Below, in pieces: positions 1 through 6,955 of a DNA stretch of 14,015 nt. Each line of letters starts with the position of its first letter. The first letter of the stretch is position 1. The translations under genes and the position numbers were made by a program. Source of the stretch: Pseudomonadota bacterium (GTDB taxonomy: Bacteria > Pseudomonadota > Alphaproteobacteria > Rhizobiales > Phreatobacteraceae); assembly GCA_023416965.1 (NCBI GenBank), contig JAEZGJ010000061.1, positions 1 through 14,015 on the forward strand, written 5' to 3'. The notes below the pieces were generated by a model. That model worked only from the letters and a program-made list of their open reading frames with translations, was not told where the DNA came from and ran no database searches.

Positions 1-1
1 G

Positions 2-28
2 CCCCGGCCGTTCAAGCCGGGGTTTTTT
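2..28 (+). terminator. Rho-independent terminator of an upstream + strand gene
   Basis: CCCCGGC (2-8) and GCCGGGG (16-22) form a perfect 7-bp GC stem with a 7-nt loop, followed at once by six T residues (23-28). This is the classic intrinsic terminator layout for + strand transcription. The gene it serves lies left of the window. It ends only 28 nt before the hydratase start. Confidence 0.88.
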
Positions 29-56
29 GCGCTACCGTACGTTCGGGAGACCCGTC

Positions 57-875
57 ATGCCTCTCTGCTCTTCCCAGACGCGGATGTTCGCGGATGCCGT
101 GCTCGCCGCCTATCGCGGCCGGCGCCAGATGCCGCCGCTGACGCGGGCGGAACCGACCTTCTCGGTGGCGGACGGCGAGAAGGTGGGCCACGAGGTGGCC
201 CGGCGGCGGGTGGCGGCGGGCGAGAGGATCATCGGCCGCAAGATCGGCTTCACCAACCGCACCATCTGGGCCGAATACGGCGTGTTCTCGCCGATCTGGG
301 GACCGGTCTACGACACCACCTTTCGCGACGTGGACGGACCGGCGGAAGCGGCGATCGGCCATCTCGTCGAGCCGCGGATCGAGCCCGAGATCGTGCTCGG
401 CTTCAGGGCGCCGGTGACGGCCGACATGGACGAAAAGGGCATTCTCGGCGCGGTCGGATGGGTCGCCCATGGCTTCGAGATCGTCCAGTCGCTCTATCCG
501 GGCTGGGTCTTCCAGGGCGCCGACTGCCAGGCGGCCTTCGGCCTGCATGGCGCGCTGGTCTGTGGCCCTCGCACCGAGGTTTCGGGCGAGGCGGAGCGGT
601 GGATGGCGGCGCTGACGGGCTTTGCCATCACGCTCTTCCGCGACGGCGAGAGAATGGACCGCGGTATCGCCGCCAATGTGCTGGACGGCCCTCTCTCCGC
701 GGTGCGCCATCTCGCAGGCGTCCTCGCCGCCGACCGCGAGGCGAGCCCCATTGCCGCGGGCGAGATCATCACCACCGGAACGGTGACGCGGGCCTTCCCG
801 ATCGCCGCCGGCGAGACCTGGTCGACCGAAGTCGAGGGGCTGGACGTGAAGCCGATGCGGCTGCGTTTCGTCTAG
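57..875 (+). CDS. 2-keto-4-pentenoate hydratase / fumarylacetoacetate hydrolase-like protein
   Basis: The 272-aa product matches the MhpD/DmpE/HpaH hydratase branch of the FAH superfamily. These soluble, divalent-metal enzymes add water to 2-hydroxy-dienoates, usually in meta-cleavage routes for aromatic compounds. Visible signatures are GRKIGFTN (residues 60-67), the metal-binding EPRIEPEIV stretch (E109 and E111), HGFEIV (138-143, E141 as probable third ligand) and a C-terminal GEIITTGTVT segment (235-244). Length is typical (about 260-270 aa). ATG 57 is chosen because GGGAGA (45-50) sits 6 nt upstream; a TTG in frame at 27 lies inside the upstream terminator's T run. No other aromatic-degradation gene is in view, so the substrate is unknown. 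It converges with the ndvA-like gene, separated by a hairpin. Family is confident; the exact reaction (hydratase, decarboxylase or hydrolase) is inference. Confidence 0.85.
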   Translation: MPLCSSQTRMFADAVLAAYRGRRQMPPLTRAEPTFSVADGEKVGHEVARRRVAAGERIIGRKIGFTNRTIWAEYGVFSPIWGPVYDTTFRDVDGPAEAAIGHLVEPRIEPEIVLGFRAPVTADMDEKGILGAVGWVAHGFEIVQSLYPGWVFQGADCQAAFGLHGALVCGPRTEVSGEAERWMAALTGFAITLFRDGERMDRGIAANVLDGPLSAVRHLAGVLAADREASPIAAGEIITTGTVTRAFPIAAGETWSTEVEGLDVKPMRLRFV

Positions 876-894
876 GGGACATTCCAAAGACAAG

Positions 895-944
895 GCCCCG
901 ACCGCACCCTCTCCTCGCGCCGCCAGGGGAGGGTGCGGTGGGGC
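895..944. terminator. Long hairpin between convergent genes, probable bidirectional terminator
   Basis: The arms 895-915 and 925-944 pair almost throughout (about 20 bp, with one bulged A at 901 and G-T pairs) around a 9-nt loop. On the + strand the stem is followed by TTT, and on the minus strand by CTTGTCTTTGG, so the U-tract is short one way and moderate the other. It lies 20 nt after the hydratase stop and 11 nt after the ndvA-like stop, where a shared terminator is expected. Confidence 0.75.
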
Positions 945-954
945 TTTCCGCGCG

Positions 955-2745
955 TCACACTGCTACAGCCGGCCTCACCGCCGCTACCTCCTCCGTCCCC
1001 GCCATGAACTGCGCCTTGGCGAGGTTGGCGAAAATGCCGCCCTGGGCGACGAGTTCCTCGAAGGTGCCGCTCTCCACCACCCGGCCCTGGTCGAAGACGA
1101 GAATGCGCGTGGCGTGGCGGATGGTGGCGAGGCGGTGGGCGATGACGAAGGTGGTGCGCCCCCTCATCACCTCCTCCAGCGCCAGCTGCAGCTTCTGCTC
1201 GGTGGTGGCGTCGAGGGCGGAGGTCGCCTCGTCGAGGATCAGGATCGGCGGGGCCTTGAGGAGGGCGCGGGCGATGGAGAGGCGCTGCCTCTCGCCGCCG
1301 GACAGCGAGCGCCCGCGCTCGGCCACCTCGGTGTCGAGGCCGTCGGGCTGGCGCTTGAGAAAGTCGAGCGCCTGGGCGCGCTCGCAGGCCTGCCAGATCT
1401 CCTCCTCCGTCGCCTCCGGCCGCCCCACCTGAAGGTTCTCCTTGATGGTGCGGGCAAACAGCATCGGCTCCTGGAAGACGACGCCAATGTTCCGCCGCAG
1501 CGAGCCCAGGGCGATGTCGCGGATGTCGTGGCCATCGATGAGGACGCGGCCGGATTGCGGGTCAAAGACCCGGTGCAGCAGCGACAGGGTGGTGGACTTG
1601 CCCGAGCCGGTGGAGCCGACGAGGGCGATGGTATCGCCGGGCTTTGCCACGAAGGACAGGTCGAGGACGGCGGCGCGCTTGCCGTCATAGGAGAAGGAGA
1701 CGTTCTCGAAGGCGACGGTGCCCTCGACGCGGCCGATGTCGAGAGCGTTCGGCCGGTCGTGGACCTGTGGCGCAGTGTCGACCACGTCGAAGAAGTCCTT
1801 GATCTTCGGTCCCTCGAGGAAGACGGCGTTGATGAAGCCGACCAGCGCCTCGAGCTTGCCGATCAGCATGGTGGCGAAGCCCATGAAGGTGACGATCTCG
1901 CCGATGGAGGCGAGGCCGTTGATGTGCAGCCAGGTGCCGACGAGGAAGATGGAGAGGACGGTCAGCGTCGCCGAGGCGCGCGAGGCGACCGCCGCGATCG
2001 CCCACCAGGAGAGGACCGGGATCTGCGCGGCGAGCAGCGCGTCGACCGTCGCCCGCATGGCGCGGACCTCGGCCTCGATGCGGGTGAAGGACTGGATCAC
2101 CGGCACATTGCCGAGGGCGTCGGTGGCCCGTTCGGCCAGGGCGTTGTGATATTCCTGGACCTTGCCCTGCAGCGTCTCGGTCTTGCGCAGCACCCAGCTC
2201 GTCAGGATGAAGAAGAAGAAGACCATCACGACGAGAAGGCTGCCGAGCCGCCAGTTCACCCAGAGCGAGACCGGCACGAGGATCACGAGCGCGATGAGCG
2301 AGGCGCAGTGCTCGCGCAGGAAGGACAGCAGCAGCCAGGCCATGGCGTTGGAGCCTTCCAGCATCTGCTTCAGCAGCCGGCCGGAATGGGCGCCGGAATG
2401 ATAGCTCAGCGGCAGGTTCAGCACATGCTCGAAGAAGTGCTGCATGAAGGCGAGGCGGCGCCGGTGCGACATGCGGTCGGCATGGAGCGCCACGAGGACG
2501 CCGGCGCCGATGGTGAAGAGGCCGAAGGCGACCCAGGCGAGCACCAGCGGCAGGATCTCGCTCCAGGTCACGGTGCGGCCGCGCGCCTGGGCGGCCGAGA
2601 GCGTGTCGATGATCCGGCCGAACAGGATGGGCTCGGCGAACATGATGCAGGCGAGCACGATGTTGCAGGCGAGCAGGATCAGGCCGAGGCGCGTCTCCGG
2701 CCCGAGTTGCCTTAGGACGCGCCAGTAGACGAGGAGGAGCGACAT
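955..2745 (-). CDS. ndvA: NdvA/ChvA-type ABC exporter (fused permease and ATPase), probable cyclic beta-1,2-glucan exporter
   Basis: This 596-aa half-transporter should work as an inner-membrane homodimer. The N-terminal half carries about six hydrophobic segments (roughly 20-43, 64-87, 136-158, 163-184, 246-270, 278-305). The C-terminal half is a complete nucleotide-binding domain: Walker A GSTGSGKST (377-385, K383), Q-loop Q425, signature LSGGERQR (481-488), Walker B ILILDEATS (501-509, D505/E506) and H-loop H537. The membrane half resembles NdvA/ChvA, including the start MSLLLVYWRVL, AEPILFGRIID (37-47) and the hydrophobic WW near 247. NdvA exports cyclic beta-1,2-glucan to the periplasm. 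No ndvB glucan synthase is nearby, so export of another glycan or a lipid remains possible. A GAAGG ribosome site lies 7 nt before ATG 2745. The gene is 134 nt downstream of deoB on the same strand but probably not part of that pathway. Confidence 0.82.
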   Translation of the reverse strand: MSLLLVYWRVLRQLGPETRLGLILLACNIVLACIMFAEPILFGRIIDTLSAAQARGRTVTWSEILPLVLAWVAFGLFTIGAGVLVALHADRMSHRRRLAFMQHFFEHVLNLPLSYHSGAHSGRLLKQMLEGSNAMAWLLLSFLREHCASLIALVILVPVSLWVNWRLGSLLVVMVFFFFILTSWVLRKTETLQGKVQEYHNALAERATDALGNVPVIQSFTRIEAEVRAMRATVDALLAAQIPVLSWWAIAAVASRASATLTVLSIFLVGTWLHINGLASIGEIVTFMGFATMLIGKLEALVGFINAVFLEGPKIKDFFDVVDTAPQVHDRPNALDIGRVEGTVAFENVSFSYDGKRAAVLDLSFVAKPGDTIALVGSTGSGKSTTLSLLHRVFDPQSGRVLIDGHDIRDIALGSLRRNIGVVFQEPMLFARTIKENLQVGRPEATEEEIWQACERAQALDFLKRQPDGLDTEVAERGRSLSGGERQRLSIARALLKAPPILILDEATSALDATTEQKLQLALEEVMRGRTTFVIAHRLATIRHATRILVFDQGRVVESGTFEELVAQGGIFANLAKAQFMAGTEEVAAVRPAVAV

Positions 2746-2794
2746 GCGACGGCCTTCGTGACGGCGGGATACCGGGTTGCGCCCTGTGAAACAC

Positions 2795-2851
2795 GGCGTT
2801 CAACGCGCGGCAAGGGGCGTTGTTTCTGAACGCCTGCCGGGCGGCGTTCAG
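2795..2851. promoter_or_regulatory. Cluster of GGCGTT(CA) half-sites upstream of ndvA
   Basis: GGCGTTCA occurs at 2795-2802 and 2843-2850, and inverted as TGAACGCC at 2827-2834. A shorter GGCGTT lies at 2816-2821. CTGAACGCC (2826-2834) and GGCGTTCAG (2843-2851) form a perfect 9-bp inverted repeat with an 8-nt spacer, while GGCGTT (2816) and AACGCC (2829) form a second one. The cluster is 44-106 nt upstream of the ndvA start, a normal operator position. It could instead be an RNA hairpin at the 3' end of the deo message. No regulator is assigned. Confidence 0.4.
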
Positions 2852-2854
2852 GCA

Positions 2855-2872
2855 TGCCCTGTCGGCAGGGCA
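2855..2872 (-). terminator. Stem-loop just after the deoB stop, possible deo-operon 3' end
   Basis: TGCCCTG (2855-2861) and CAGGGCA (2866-2872) form a perfect 7-bp stem with a 4-nt loop, beginning 7 nt after the deoB stop on the minus strand. It is followed by the 9-bp inverted repeat at 2826-2851. Neither has a T-tract, so factor-independent termination is doubtful. The pair may stabilise the deo mRNA end or reduce read-through into ndvA. Confidence 0.4.
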
Positions 2873-2879
2873 AGCCGGG

Positions 2880-4073
2880 TCAGAAGACCCGGCCGGCGCC
2901 GTCCCATGGCAGGCGGAGATGGGCGGCGGCGGTGGCCGCTATATCGGCGAAGGTGCCGCGCCGGCCGATGGGGCCCGCGGTGAGGCCGGGACCGAAGGCG
3001 AGGACCGGGACGTGTTCGCGGGTGTGGTCGGTGCCGGGACAGGTCGGGTCGCAGCCGTGATCGGCAGTGACGATGGCGAGATCGCCAGGCCGCAGCCGCG
3101 CCTGGAGCGCCGGCAGCCAGGCGTCGAAGGCCATGAGCGCCCGCCCGTAGCCCTCGGGGTCGCGGCGGTGGCCGTAGAGCGAATCGAAATCGATGAAATT
3201 GGCCATGAGCAGGCCGCCGTCGGCGAGCCTCGCGAGCCCTTCGAGGGTGCGGGCGCCGAGTTCGGCATTGCCCGCGGCCTTCAGCACCTCGCCGGTGCCG
3301 ACATGGGCGAAGATGTCGCCGATCTTGCCGACGGTGATGACATCGCGCCCTGCATCCGAGGCGACCTGGAGCAGGGTCGGGGCTGGCGGCGGCACGGCGT
3401 AGTCGCGGCGGTTGGCGGTGCGGGTGAAGCCCGCCGGATCAGTGCCGGTGAAGGGGCGGGCGATGACCCGGCCGATGCCGAGGGGGTCGCAGAGCCGGCG
3501 GGCGATGGCGCAGAGCCCATAGAGCCGGTCGAGGCCGAAGGTCTCCTCGTGGGCGGCGATCTGCAGCACGGAATCGGCCGAGGTGTAGAGGATCGGCTTG
3601 CCCGTCGCCATGTGCTCCGCGCCGAGGCGGGCGATGATCTCGGTGCCAGAGGCGTGGCAATTGCCGAGAATGCCGGGAAGACCGCCCTCGCGGATCAGGG
3701 TGTCGGTCAATTCGGGCGGAAAACAGGGGACGGTCTCGGGGAAATAGCCCCAGTCGAAGGGCACCGGCAGTCCGGCAATCTCCCAGTGGCCGGAGGGCGT
3801 ATCCTTGCCCTTCGAGGTCTCCACCGCATAGCCCCAGCGCCCCGCCAGGGGCTCGTCGGCGGTGAGGCCGGGGGGCAGACGGCCGGTGGAGGCGCGCGCC
3901 GCCGCGCCGAGGCCGAGTCGGTCGAGGTTCGGCAAGGCGAAGGGCAGGGACCGCTCCGCGAACCACTCGGCGACATGGCCGAGCGTGTCGGCGCCGCCAT
4001 CGCCGTAGGCCGCGGCATCCGCGCTGGCGCCGATGCCGACGGAATCGAGCACGAGGATGAGGGCGCGCCCCAT
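2880..4073 (-). CDS. deoB: Phosphopentomutase
   Basis: The enzyme converts (deoxy)ribose-1-phosphate to (deoxy)ribose-5-phosphate in the cytoplasm, linking nucleoside phosphorolysis to DeoC and the pentose-phosphate pathway. The 397-aa length is typical of DeoB in the alkaline-phosphatase superfamily. The metal and catalytic residues fall at the spacing known for the Bacillus cereus enzyme: D10 (LVLDSVGIG), T92 in KDTPSGHWE (the phosphorylated threonine), D167 (TSADS), D297 and H302 (DFDSLYGH), D338-H339 (TADHG) and H350 (TDHTREH). It is the last gene of the deo block. Its ATG shares one base with the deoA stop (TGATG at 4075-4071), so translational coupling is likely because its own Shine-Dalgarno sequence is weak. 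No defects seen. Confidence 0.96.
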   Translation of the reverse strand: MGRALILVLDSVGIGASADAAAYGDGGADTLGHVAEWFAERSLPFALPNLDRLGLGAAARASTGRLPPGLTADEPLAGRWGYAVETSKGKDTPSGHWEIAGLPVPFDWGYFPETVPCFPPELTDTLIREGGLPGILGNCHASGTEIIARLGAEHMATGKPILYTSADSVLQIAAHEETFGLDRLYGLCAIARRLCDPLGIGRVIARPFTGTDPAGFTRTANRRDYAVPPPAPTLLQVASDAGRDVITVGKIGDIFAHVGTGEVLKAAGNAELGARTLEGLARLADGGLLMANFIDFDSLYGHRRDPEGYGRALMAFDAWLPALQARLRPGDLAIVTADHGCDPTCPGTDHTREHVPVLAFGPGLTAGPIGRRGTFADIAATAAAHLRLPWDGAGRVF

Positions 4074-5413
4074 CAGCCCGCGATCCGCGCCTGGACGAGG
4101 GCGCCGACGGCGGCGCCACCCTCGCCGAGCGTCACCGCCCCCGAGATCATGGCGGCGGCGGCCGCCATCGCCGCCTCGTCGCGGCCGTGGACGAGGGCCA
4201 GCGGCTGGCCCGCCTCCAGCGTGTCGCCAAGGGCGCCGAGGCCGGTGAGACCGACGGCGTGGTCGACGGGGTCGGCGGAGCGGGTGCGCCCGCCGCCGAG
4301 GGCGACAACGGCCATGCCGATGGCGCGGGTGTCGATGGCGAGCACCGTGCCGGCCGCAGCAGCGGGAACGGGGCGCACCAGCGGCGCGCGCGGCAGGTGC
4401 TTGTCCGGGTGCTCCATCAGGTCGTGCGGCCCGCCGAGAGCCGAGACCATGCGCTGGAAGGTCTCGGCCGCCCGGCCGTTGGCGAGGACGCGCTCGAGCT
4501 TGCCGAGGGCGGATTCGAGATCGGGCTCCAGCCCGCCGAGCACCAGGAGTTCGGAGGCGAGGGCCATGGTGACGCCGTGCAGGCGCGAGACGGCATGGCC
4601 ACCCTCCAGGTGCTCGATGGCGATCCTGACCTCCAGCGCATTGCCGGCGGCGGGCGCCAGGGGCTGGTCCATGGCCGTCACCAGCGCCACCGTCGGCAGG
4701 CCGGCTCCGGTCGCCACCGCCGCGATGGATTCGGCGAGGTCCCGCGAAGCGGCGAAGTCCGGCATGAAGGCGCCGGAACCGGTCTTCACGTCCATGACGA
4801 GACCGTCCAGCCCGGCGGCGAGCTTCTTCGACAGGATCGAGGCGGTGATGAGCGGAATGGACTCGACGGTCGCCGTGACGTCGCGCACGCCGTAGATCAT
4901 CTTGTCGGCGGGGGCGAGATCGGCGGTCTGGCCGATGATGGCGCAGCCGACCTCGCGCACGGTGCGGCGGAAGCGCTCCTGCGAGGGCGTCGCGTCATAG
5001 CCGGGGATCGATTCCAGCTTGTCGAGAGTGCCGCCGGTATGGCCGAGGCCGCGGCCGGAGATCATCGGCACGAAGCCGCCGGCCGCCGCCACCATGGGCG
5101 CCAGCATCAGCGAGACCGTGTCGCCCACCCCGCCGGTGGAGTGCTTGTCGAGGACCGGTCCCGGCAGGTCGAGGTCGCGCCAGGCCAGCGTGCGCCCCGA
5201 CGCGGTCATGGCGCGGGTCAGCGCCACCCGCTCGTCCATGGTCATGCCGCGGAAGAAGACGGCCATGCAGAAGGCCGCCACCTGCGCCTCGGTGACGGTC
5301 CCGGTGCCGATCCCGCCGATGAAGGCCGCGATGTCGGCCTCGCCGAGGGCGGCGCCGTCGCGCTTGGCGCGGATGATCTCCTGCGGGATGAAGGCGGAGC
5401 GACTCCCGGTCAT
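4073..5413 (-). CDS. deoA: Thymidine phosphorylase
   Basis: It catalyses reversible phosphorolysis of thymidine (and deoxyuridine) to free base and 2-deoxyribose-1-phosphate, acting as a cytoplasmic dimer. At 446 aa it is near the 440 aa of the E. coli enzyme. Recognisable elements are the phosphate-site LDKHSTGGVGDT (88-99), SGRGLGHTGGTLDKLESIPG (119-138) and MDVKTGSGAFM (207-217). H91, R177, S192 and K196 match E. coli H85, R171, S186 and K190 with identical spacing, so the active site is intact. AGGAAAGG (5428-5421), 7 nt before the ATG, is the best ribosome site in the deo block. The start overlaps the deoC stop (ATGA) and the stop overlaps the deoB start. No uridine phosphorylase is present here, so this may be the operon's only pyrimidine nucleoside phosphorylase. 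Confidence 0.96.
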   Translation of the reverse strand: MTGSRSAFIPQEIIRAKRDGAALGEADIAAFIGGIGTGTVTEAQVAAFCMAVFFRGMTMDERVALTRAMTASGRTLAWRDLDLPGPVLDKHSTGGVGDTVSLMLAPMVAAAGGFVPMISGRGLGHTGGTLDKLESIPGYDATPSQERFRRTVREVGCAIIGQTADLAPADKMIYGVRDVTATVESIPLITASILSKKLAAGLDGLVMDVKTGSGAFMPDFAASRDLAESIAAVATGAGLPTVALVTAMDQPLAPAAGNALEVRIAIEHLEGGHAVSRLHGVTMALASELLVLGGLEPDLESALGKLERVLANGRAAETFQRMVSALGGPHDLMEHPDKHLPRAPLVRPVPAAAAGTVLAIDTRAIGMAVVALGGGRTRSADPVDHAVGLTGLGALGDTLEAGQPLALVHGRDEAAMAAAAAMISGAVTLGEGGAAVGALVQARIAG

Positions 5414-6147
5414 GGCGCGGCCTTTCCTGCGGCGAGAAGCTGGTCGAGGAGGCCGGAGGCCCCGAACCGGAAGGTCGCAGGCGTCGCCCAGCCGATCCCC
5501 ATGATCTCGTCGGCGAGCCCGAGATAGGTCCGGGCGTCGTCGAGGGTACGGATGCCGCCGGACGGCTTGATGCCCACTGTCCGGCCGGCGGCGCGGATCT
5601 CCTCCAGCATGAGGCGGACGGCCTCCGGCGTCGCCGAGACGGCGGTCTTGCCTGTCGAGGTCTTGATGAAGTCGGCGCCGGTGCCGGTGGCGATGCGGGC
5701 GGCGGCGCGGATGAGCTCCGGCGTCTTCAGCTCACCCGTCTCCAGAATGGTCTTAAGCGTGCGCCCCTGAGGCACGACCGCCCGGACGGCGCCGAGCAGG
5801 GCACCGACCACCTCGTGGCGACCGGCCATCAGCGTGCGCCAGGGCAGGACGACGTCGATCTCGTCGGCGCCGTCGAGCAGGGCCCAGCGCGCCTCGTCGG
5901 CGACGCGCATGACGTCGTCCTCGCCGGCGGGAAAGTTGACGACGGTGGCGATCCGCACCGGCGTGCCCTTCAGCAGGCGGCGCGCCTGCGGCACGAAGCC
6001 TGCCCACAGGCACACAGCGGCGACGGGCCCGAGCGGCGTCAGGGCGCGGGCACAGAGCCGCTCGACCCCGCCCTCGTCGAGACCGTTCGACAGGTCGGTG
6101 AGGTCGAGCAGCGCCACGGCGCGGCGGGCGATGGTCTCGTCAGTCAT
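5410..6147 (-). CDS. deoC: Deoxyribose-phosphate aldolase
   Basis: This class I aldolase cleaves 2-deoxyribose-5-phosphate to acetaldehyde and glyceraldehyde-3-phosphate, the last step of deoxynucleoside catabolism. The 245-aa TIM-barrel protein shows the Schiff-base lysine K162 in DFIKTSTGKT (159-168), the proton-relay aspartate D98 in DEIDVVLP (95-102) and K194 in VGIKPSGGIR (191-200), corresponding to E. coli D102, K167 and K201. The N-terminal LLDLTDL stretch (13-19) is the usual family opening. The start overlaps the end of the purine nucleoside phosphorylase gene by 8 nt and the stop overlaps the deoA start (ATGA at 5413-5410). Its Shine-Dalgarno sequence is weak, suggesting coupling to upstream translation. 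Confidence 0.96.
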   Translation of the reverse strand: MTDETIARRAVALLDLTDLSNGLDEGGVERLCARALTPLGPVAAVCLWAGFVPQARRLLKGTPVRIATVVNFPAGEDDVMRVADEARWALLDGADEIDVVLPWRTLMAGRHEVVGALLGAVRAVVPQGRTLKTILETGELKTPELIRAAARIATGTGADFIKTSTGKTAVSATPEAVRLMLEEIRAAGRTVGIKPSGGIRTLDDARTYLGLADEIMGIGWATPATFRFGASGLLDQLLAAGKAAP

Positions 6148-6955
6148 CGGCAGGTCCGGCGGAGGGAAGTTCGGCGAGGAAGCCGCGGATCACCGCCTCC
6201 ATCGCGGTGGCGCCGGCGGTCGCGACCGCTTTGGTCTCGGCATGGGAAGGCGCGTGCGGCGCGAGCCCGGCGGCGAGGTTGGTGATCATGGAGAGGCCCG
6301 CCACCGCCAGGCCGGCATGGCGGGCGAGAATCACCTCGGGGACGGTCGACATGCCCACCGCGTCGGCGCCGAGGGTGCGCAGCGCGCGGATCTCGGCGGG
6401 CGTCTCGAAGCTCGGCCCGGTCACCCAGGCATAGACGCCCTCGAAGAGCGCGACGCGGCGGCGCGCGGCGCCGCCCGCGATGGCCTGGCGCAGGGCGGGA
6501 TCGTAGGCCCCGTTCATCGGCACGAAACGGTCGTCGCCCCTGAGGCCGATGAGGGGGTTCGGCCCGAACAGCGCAATGTGGTCCTCGATCGCCATGATCG
6601 TGCCCGGCGGCATGTCCGGCTTCAGCGATCCCGCGGCATTGGTCAGGAGCAGGCGGGGGATGGCGAGGGCGGCCAGCGTGTCGATGACCGGCTTCATGGC
6701 GCGGGGATCGCCGCTCTCGTAGGTGTGGGCGCGGCCCTGCAACACGGCGACGCGCCGGCCCTCCAGTGTCCCGATCACCAGGGAGCCGGCATGGCCGGAA
6801 ACGCCGACCGCGGGAAAGCCCGGAAGATCGCCATAGGAGAGGGTCACCGGCTCCTCCACCGCCTCGGCGAGCGGGCCGAGGCCGGTGCCGAGGATGATGG
6901 AGCAGGCGATGGGCGCCCCGCCGGCGGCGGCGCGGATGATGCGGGCGGCGGTCAT
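6140..6955 (-). CDS. punA: Purine nucleoside phosphorylase (trimeric, inosine/guanosine type)
   Basis: It splits inosine, guanosine and their deoxy forms with phosphate to give the purine base and (deoxy)ribose-1-phosphate. The 271-aa protein belongs to the trimeric PNP/MTAP family rather than the hexameric DeoD type. It has the phosphate loop LGTGLG (22-27), GRAHTYE (74-80, H77 like human H86), LTNAAGSLKPDMPPGT (104-119), TGPSFETPAE (179-188, base-binding E184 like human E201), GMST (201-204) and SMITNLAAG (222-230, N226 like human N243). E184 and N226 together favour 6-oxopurine nucleosides over methylthioadenosine. It overlaps cdd by 4 nt (ATGA) upstream and deoC by 8 nt downstream. The symbol follows family use; 'deoD' also appears for such genes. 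Confidence 0.92.
   Translation of the reverse strand: MTAARIIRAAAGGAPIACSIILGTGLGPLAEAVEEPVTLSYGDLPGFPAVGVSGHAGSLVIGTLEGRRVAVLQGRAHTYESGDPRAMKPVIDTLAALAIPRLLLTNAAGSLKPDMPPGTIMAIEDHIALFGPNPLIGLRGDDRFVPMNGAYDPALRQAIAGGAARRRVALFEGVYAWVTGPSFETPAEIRALRTLGADAVGMSTVPEVILARHAGLAVAGLSMITNLAAGLAPHAPSHAETKAVATAGATAMEAVIRGFLAELPSAGPADD

Noticed and set aside
27..56. A TTG start at 27 for the hydratase
   Set aside because: It lies inside the T-run of the upstream terminator, and ATG 57 has a well-placed ribosome site.
2211..2222. Trinucleotide tract (GAA on +, TTC on the coding strand) in ndvA as a phase-variation repeat
   Set aside because: Only four units, and unit changes would keep the frame; it simply encodes a Phe run inside a membrane segment.
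2820..4895. A 691-codon + strand open frame across deoB and deoA
   Set aside because: The translation is Gly/Ala/Arg-rich with no family motif and lies antisense to two genes with intact active sites.
4187..5527. A 446-codon + strand open frame opposite deoA
   Set aside because: It mirrors deoA codon for codon and is rich in Gly, His and Arg, as expected for an antisense frame in GC-rich DNA.
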